From Sphingobium fuliginis (GTDB lineage: Bacteria > Pseudomonadota > Alphaproteobacteria > Sphingomonadales > Sphingomonadaceae): a DNA stretch of 64,000 bases. The DNA lies in assembly GCF_004152845.1 (NCBI RefSeq), contig NZ_SEON01000001.1, positions 744,001-808,000 on the forward strand. Reading direction: 5' to 3'. The notes beneath the pieces are model-generated. The model was not told the origin of the DNA. It saw nothing but the letters and a program-made list of their open reading frames with translations, and made no database searches. Both the position numbers and the translations under genes were made by a program. Positions 60,905 through 64,000 of this stretch are shown here, one piece after another. Each line of letters starts with the position of its first letter. Positions within the stretch are counted from its first letter, which is position 1.

Positions 60905-61942
60905 TCAGCGGGGCGGGATTTCGTAGGTGACAGGCACCCAGGCATAGCCGCGTTCGGCCTTGCGGATATGCCCCAGTCCGGGAAAGGGCAGGTGCGCGGC
61001 GGCGACCAGATAGCGCCCGTCCGCTGCATCCTTCAGCGCCGCCAACCGGCTCGCCGTCGCCTTTGCAGGATCGATGTCGGAATACATGGCCACTTCCGGC
61101 AGCTCGAGCTGGACCTGCCCGAAATGCATGATGTCGCCCCAGAAGAGCAGGCGCTCGCCCTTCGATTCCACCTCGAAAAAGGCGTGGCCGGGCGAATGTC
61201 CGCGAGAGGCGATGGCGCGTATGCCGGGAAGCACTTCCCCCGTGCCGTCGAAATATTGGAGCCTGCCGCGCCGGCTATAGGCGTCCATCGACTCCTTGAC
61301 CGCCCGGAAGCGATATTTGCCGAGCTTGCCCTGATCCTCCGGCGCCTTCGCCGCTTCGGCCGGGTCCAGCCACAGCGCCGCATCGGTCTTGTCGGCATAG
61401 ACGGTCGCATTGGGGAATGCCGGCTGCCCATCCTTCACCAGGCCGCCGATATGGTCGGGATGCATGTGCGTGATCAGCACGGCATCGACCTGATCCGGCC
61501 GGTACCCCGCCGCCCGCAGGCTTTCGGCAAGCCCGCCCAGACGCGGCCCCAGAACCTTTCCGGCGCCCGTGTCCACCAGCATCAGGCGGTCGCCCGTGTT
61601 GATCAGGAAGGCATTGACGGACGTGGGCACGGCATCCGGCTCGAACCGCTTGCGCAGCATCGCGGCCACCTCGCCCGCCGTCGTGTTCGTCAAGAGCTTT
61701 GCCGGCGGGAAGTCGACGACGCCGTCATTGAGCGCCGTGATCTCATAGTCGCCCAGCATCATGCGATAAAAGCCCGGCGCCTGGCTTTTCACCATCGGCA
61801 CCTTCGCCGCCGGAGCCTGCGCCGCGCCACCGCCCGCCGCCGCCAACAGGGCGAGGGCGGCTGCCCGCCAGAACCGGCGACGCGCCCGCCCTCCGGGCAT
61901 GGCGGACATTGCGGACCTTCGGCTCAAACGAACATCGGGCAT
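60905..61942 (-). CDS. Secreted metallo-beta-lactamase-fold hydrolase
   Basis: From ATG 61942 (GGGAG upstream) this is a 345-residue protein with an arginine-rich signal peptide (ARRRFWRAAALALLAAAGGG). Its hydrolase core has the zinc motif LITHMHPDHIGGLV, SRGHSPGHAFFEVES, FWGDIMHFGQVQLE and AAAHLPFPGLGHI. It would act outside the inner membrane on an ester, lactone or similar bond. It heads the MBL-NHL unit, 261 bases downstream of the IclR-RidA gene. Confidence 0.88.
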   Translation of the reverse strand: MPDVRLSRRSAMSAMPGGRARRRFWRAAALALLAAAGGGAAQAPAAKVPMVKSQAPGFYRMMLGDYEITALNDGVVDFPPAKLLTNTTAGEVAAMLRKRFEPDAVPTSVNAFLINTGDRLMLVDTGAGKVLGPRLGGLAESLRAAGYRPDQVDAVLITHMHPDHIGGLVKDGQPAFPNATVYADKTDAALWLDPAEAAKAPEDQGKLGKYRFRAVKESMDAYSRRGRLQYFDGTGEVLPGIRAIASRGHSPGHAFFEVESKGERLLFWGDIMHFGQVQLELPEVAMYSDIDPAKATASRLAALKDAADGRYLVAAAHLPFPGLGHIRKAERGYAWVPVTYEIPPR

Positions 61943-61981
61943 CCACGTCTCTCCCTTCCCGGAACCCTGCATGAAATATAT

Positions 61982-62000
61982 TATCTCGATATGCAAGATA
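61982..62000. promoter_or_regulatory. TATCT/AGATA inverted repeat upstream of MBL-fold gene
   Basis: TATCT and AGATA arms with a 9-base spacer lie in an AT-rich patch 40 bases before the MBL-fold gene start. The arms resemble those at 59701 and 63561 and may be operators. Confidence 0.4.
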
Positions 62001-62203
62001 TAAAAGTCGTTAGATGAGAATTTATGTCACACAGCCACGGCTGGCGCTCGCGCGACATCGCACGATGGAACGGACAAGGATCAAACAGCAGGCGCGCGAT
62101 CCCGGCACCGGGCCGGAACCGCCCTGATTTCCGTCCTAACGCGATTTCTTAATCAGCGATCGATTGCGTCGCCTGGAAATCGCTCCGGTCGAGGGCCATG
62201 GCG

Positions 62204-63496
62204 TCATTCGTCCGGGGCGATATGGGAACCCGGCTTGAACGCGATGGCGGTGATCATGATCCCCTGATGGGGATGGGGCAGTTCCTTGACCGCGACGGTG
62301 TTGCGCGCAGGGCCTTCGAAGCCGAAATAATCGGCATAGACGCGGTTGAAGGTCTCATAATCGGCCATGTCGAGCAGGTGGACCTGAATATCGACGATGT
62401 CCGCCAGCGACGCGCCCGCCGTTGCCAGCATGTCCCGGATCGCGTCGAAGATGAAGCGCGCCTGCCGCTCTATGTCGATCACGACCTTGCCGTCTTCTCC
62501 AACGGTCGCGCCCTCGAAACTGTCATCCGGCCGCCGCGCGCTGGTGCCCGAAATGAACAGGAAATCCGCCACGCGCTTCAGGTGCGGGAAATTGCCGCGC
62601 GGCTTGGCGCGCGACGGGAAAACCCGGCTTTCGATCGACAGCGACCGTTCGATCTGGGTCACGCTGCCGGCGATCGCGGACCGCGCCTTCGCCAACTGCT
62701 CGTCGCCCAGCCGCGAACTGGGCGCGGACAGCGCGATCGCCGCCACCACCTGGCCCCGCATGTTATGCAGCGGCAGGGCGATCGAACGAAGCCCCTCCTC
62801 CCATTCCTCATTGTCCACCGCATAGCCCTGCTTCGCGATGCGGCCGAGTTCGGCCATGAGCTGCCCCGGATCGACGATGGTGCCGGGCGTGTAGCGCCTG
62901 AGCTCCGCATTGGCGAGGAAGCTGGCGCGGTGACTCTCGCTCATCGAGGCGATGAACAGCTTGCCCGCGGAGGTGCAGTGAAGCGGAAACGGCTCGCCCA
63001 CCGGATGGCTGATGACCAGCGAACGGTCGGGCCGCGCCACGGCCGCATTGATCGCCTGGTTCCCGCTGCGCGCGACGCAGTGGACGGCTTCGCGGAATTC
63101 ATCGGCCAGAGCCTCCAGATGCGGATGCGCCGCATTCACCAGCAGCACGTCGCCTTCCACCCGGGCGCCAAGGTCGGCCAGGGCCGGCCCCAGATGGAAA
63201 CCGCCCTTGCGCCCGCGCGCGACCGCACCCTCACCTTCCAACGTCAGCAGGAAGCGATGCACCGTCGCCATATTGCTGCCCACCGCGCGGGCAACCTCCG
63301 TCGCGCTCAGATCACGACCCGCGCCCGCTATGGCCCGCAGGATCGCAAACGCCCGCGTCACCGAATTATTCTTCGGCGTTAGAACCGGTCCGCGAATGAA
63401 TACTTCTCCCAATCCAAACCCAAGGCGCCACCCCGGGCGCGAAACTCCAGCTAGCAGCTTCCTTCCACAGGGGAAACCTTCCTGAACAGATGCCAC
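62204..63496 (-). CDS. IclR-type regulator fused to a RidA domain
   Basis: This 430-residue fusion has an IclR part: winged helix (NNSVTRAFAILRAIAGAGRD, ATEVARAVGSNMATVHRFLL, about residues 43-100) and ligand-binding domain (to about 290, VGEPFPLHCTSAGKLFIASM). A RidA domain follows (about 305-425: KPRGNFPHLKRVADFLFISG ... ARNTVAVKELPHPHQGIMIT). The fused domain is very similar to the free RidA at 57056 but has Met where that has Glu in VEMRAIAY, so it may be non-catalytic. GTG 63496 is the furthest start; no convincing ribosome site was found, so the true start may be further in. It is divergent from the NHL gene at 63706. Confidence 0.85.
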   Translation of the reverse strand: MASVQEGFPCGRKLLAGVSRPGWRLGFGLGEVFIRGPVLTPKNNSVTRAFAILRAIAGAGRDLSATEVARAVGSNMATVHRFLLTLEGEGAVARGRKGGFHLGPALADLGARVEGDVLLVNAAHPHLEALADEFREAVHCVARSGNQAINAAVARPDRSLVISHPVGEPFPLHCTSAGKLFIASMSESHRASFLANAELRRYTPGTIVDPGQLMAELGRIAKQGYAVDNEEWEEGLRSIALPLHNMRGQVVAAIALSAPSSRLGDEQLAKARSAIAGSVTQIERSLSIESRVFPSRAKPRGNFPHLKRVADFLFISGTSARRPDDSFEGATVGEDGKVVIDIERQARFIFDAIRDMLATAGASLADIVDIQVHLLDMADYETFNRVYADYFGFEGPARNTVAVKELPHPHQGIMITAIAFKPGSHIAPDE

Positions 63497-63705
63497 GCAC
63501 CCTGATTGCGCCTTGACAGACGCTGCAAATCACCATCATATCGCGATATAGGCAATTGAAATCTTATTAATTAAGATAAATAATGGCTATCATCAGGGCG
63601 CGCAACCGCCTGCTGCCACGGCGCTTTCGGAATAACAATATGTTAGGACGCGGGCCCTTTGCTTGAGAGCCTTATTCGGTCGACAATGGGCCCGGAGGGA
63701 TGACT
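63497..63705. promoter_or_regulatory. Divergent AT-rich control region with palindromes
   Basis: This gap between the IclR-RidA and NHL genes holds a perfect palindrome ATATCGCGATAT (63538-63549) and an inverted repeat ATCTTA-TTAAT-TAAGAT (63561-63577). A possible rightward promoter is TTGACA (63513), 17 bases, TCATAT, overlapping the first palindrome. These fit operators of the divergently encoded regulator. Confidence 0.5.
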
Positions 63706-64000
63706 ATGCGGCGCTGTTTCCTTGCCATGGCGATGCTGATCGGCTGCATCGGCTCAGCGCCCGTTCCCGCCCAGAAACCCGCCGCCGACGCCCCCCGGTT
63801 CGAACCCGACGCGCAATGGCCAAGGCCCCTGCCCGGCAACTGGATATTGGGCCAGGTCTCGGGCGTCGCCGTCGACAAGGACGATAATGTCTGGATCATC
63901 CAGCGGCCGGGTTCGCTGCTCGACGACGAGAAGGGCGCGCAGAAATCTCCGCCTGAGTCGCTTTGCTGCTCGGCTGCTCCGCCGGTCATGAAATTCGACC
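63706..64000 (+). CDS. Secreted NHL beta-propeller protein, 5' part (cut by window end)
   Basis: Only 98 residues are visible. ATG 63706 has GGAGG with 7-base spacing; ATG 63700 is too close to it. There is a signal peptide (MRRCFLAMAMLIGCIGSA, then PVPAQ) and the start of an NHL beta-propeller (WILGQVSGVAVDKDDNVWII, then QRPGSLLDDE). A Cys pair is at SLCCSAAPPVMKFD. It is the first gene on the right side of the divergent control region and probably belongs to the same catabolic locus. Confidence 0.82.
   Translation, partial: MRRCFLAMAMLIGCIGSAPVPAQKPAADAPRFEPDAQWPRPLPGNWILGQVSGVAVDKDDNVWIIQRPGSLLDDEKGAQKSPPESLCCSAAPPVMKFD

Overview
The window is a chromosomal segment of a GC-rich alphaproteobacterium, most likely a member of the Sphingomonadaceae. 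The assignment rests on the protein families seen: two-gene glucan synthesis, sphingomonad-type small outer-membrane barrels, class II DAHP synthase, DUF3297, and a split recF/dnaN arrangement. No rRNA, tRNA, CRISPR array, insertion sequence or prophage was seen. All coordinates were read by eye and no database search was possible.

Positions 1-21769 are a motility region. It opens with the 3' part of a flagellin gene and opgG-opgH (osmoregulated periplasmic glucans). A leftward operon follows (lytic transglycosylase, flhA, fliA), then a leftward flgA-flgM-flgN group preceded by an unusual small MotA/MotB-like pair. The long rightward series is flgB-C-D-E-F-G-H-I-rod-binding-K-L, then motA-motB. 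Four exact sigma-54 promoter matches sit in front of the transglycosylase-flhA-fliA operon, flgA, flgB and flgG. Two weaker sigma-28 candidates precede flgM and motA. This fits the usual hierarchy in which sigma-54 drives the basal body and hook, and FliA, held in check by FlgM, drives late genes.

Positions 21770-56600 are mainly core housekeeping genes: polA, a GDP-mannose enzyme, a BAX-inhibitor family membrane protein with a structured leader, cysS, DAHP synthase, an orphan ParA, a PAS-GGDEF-EAL-PilZ protein, dnaN, rlmN, two tandem barrels, a cytochrome b/molybdopterin oxidoreductase pair, cyclopropane fatty acid synthase, a serine protease, two tandem CHAP proteins, recF, a peroxiredoxin and a dienelactone-hydrolase-like protein. 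A low-GC accessory gene of unknown function lies between motB and polA. A small pspC unit with a 33-residue membrane peptide is preceded by another sigma-54-like promoter.

Positions 56600-64000 hold an accessory catabolic cluster. It encodes both subunits of a class III extradiol dioxygenase resembling 2-aminophenol 1,6-dioxygenase, a RidA-type deaminase resembling 2-aminomuconate deaminase, an NTF2-like protein, a secreted metallo-beta-lactamase-fold hydrolase, two secreted NHL beta-propeller proteins (one cut by the window edge), and a regulator that fuses an IclR repressor to a second RidA domain. The fused RidA domain has lost the glutamate kept by the free enzyme, so it may be a ligand sensor derived from the pathway enzyme. 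This is the most novel item seen. Several repeat families also occur, including a 145-bp element with 20-bp terminal inverted repeats whose left end supplies the polA stop codon.
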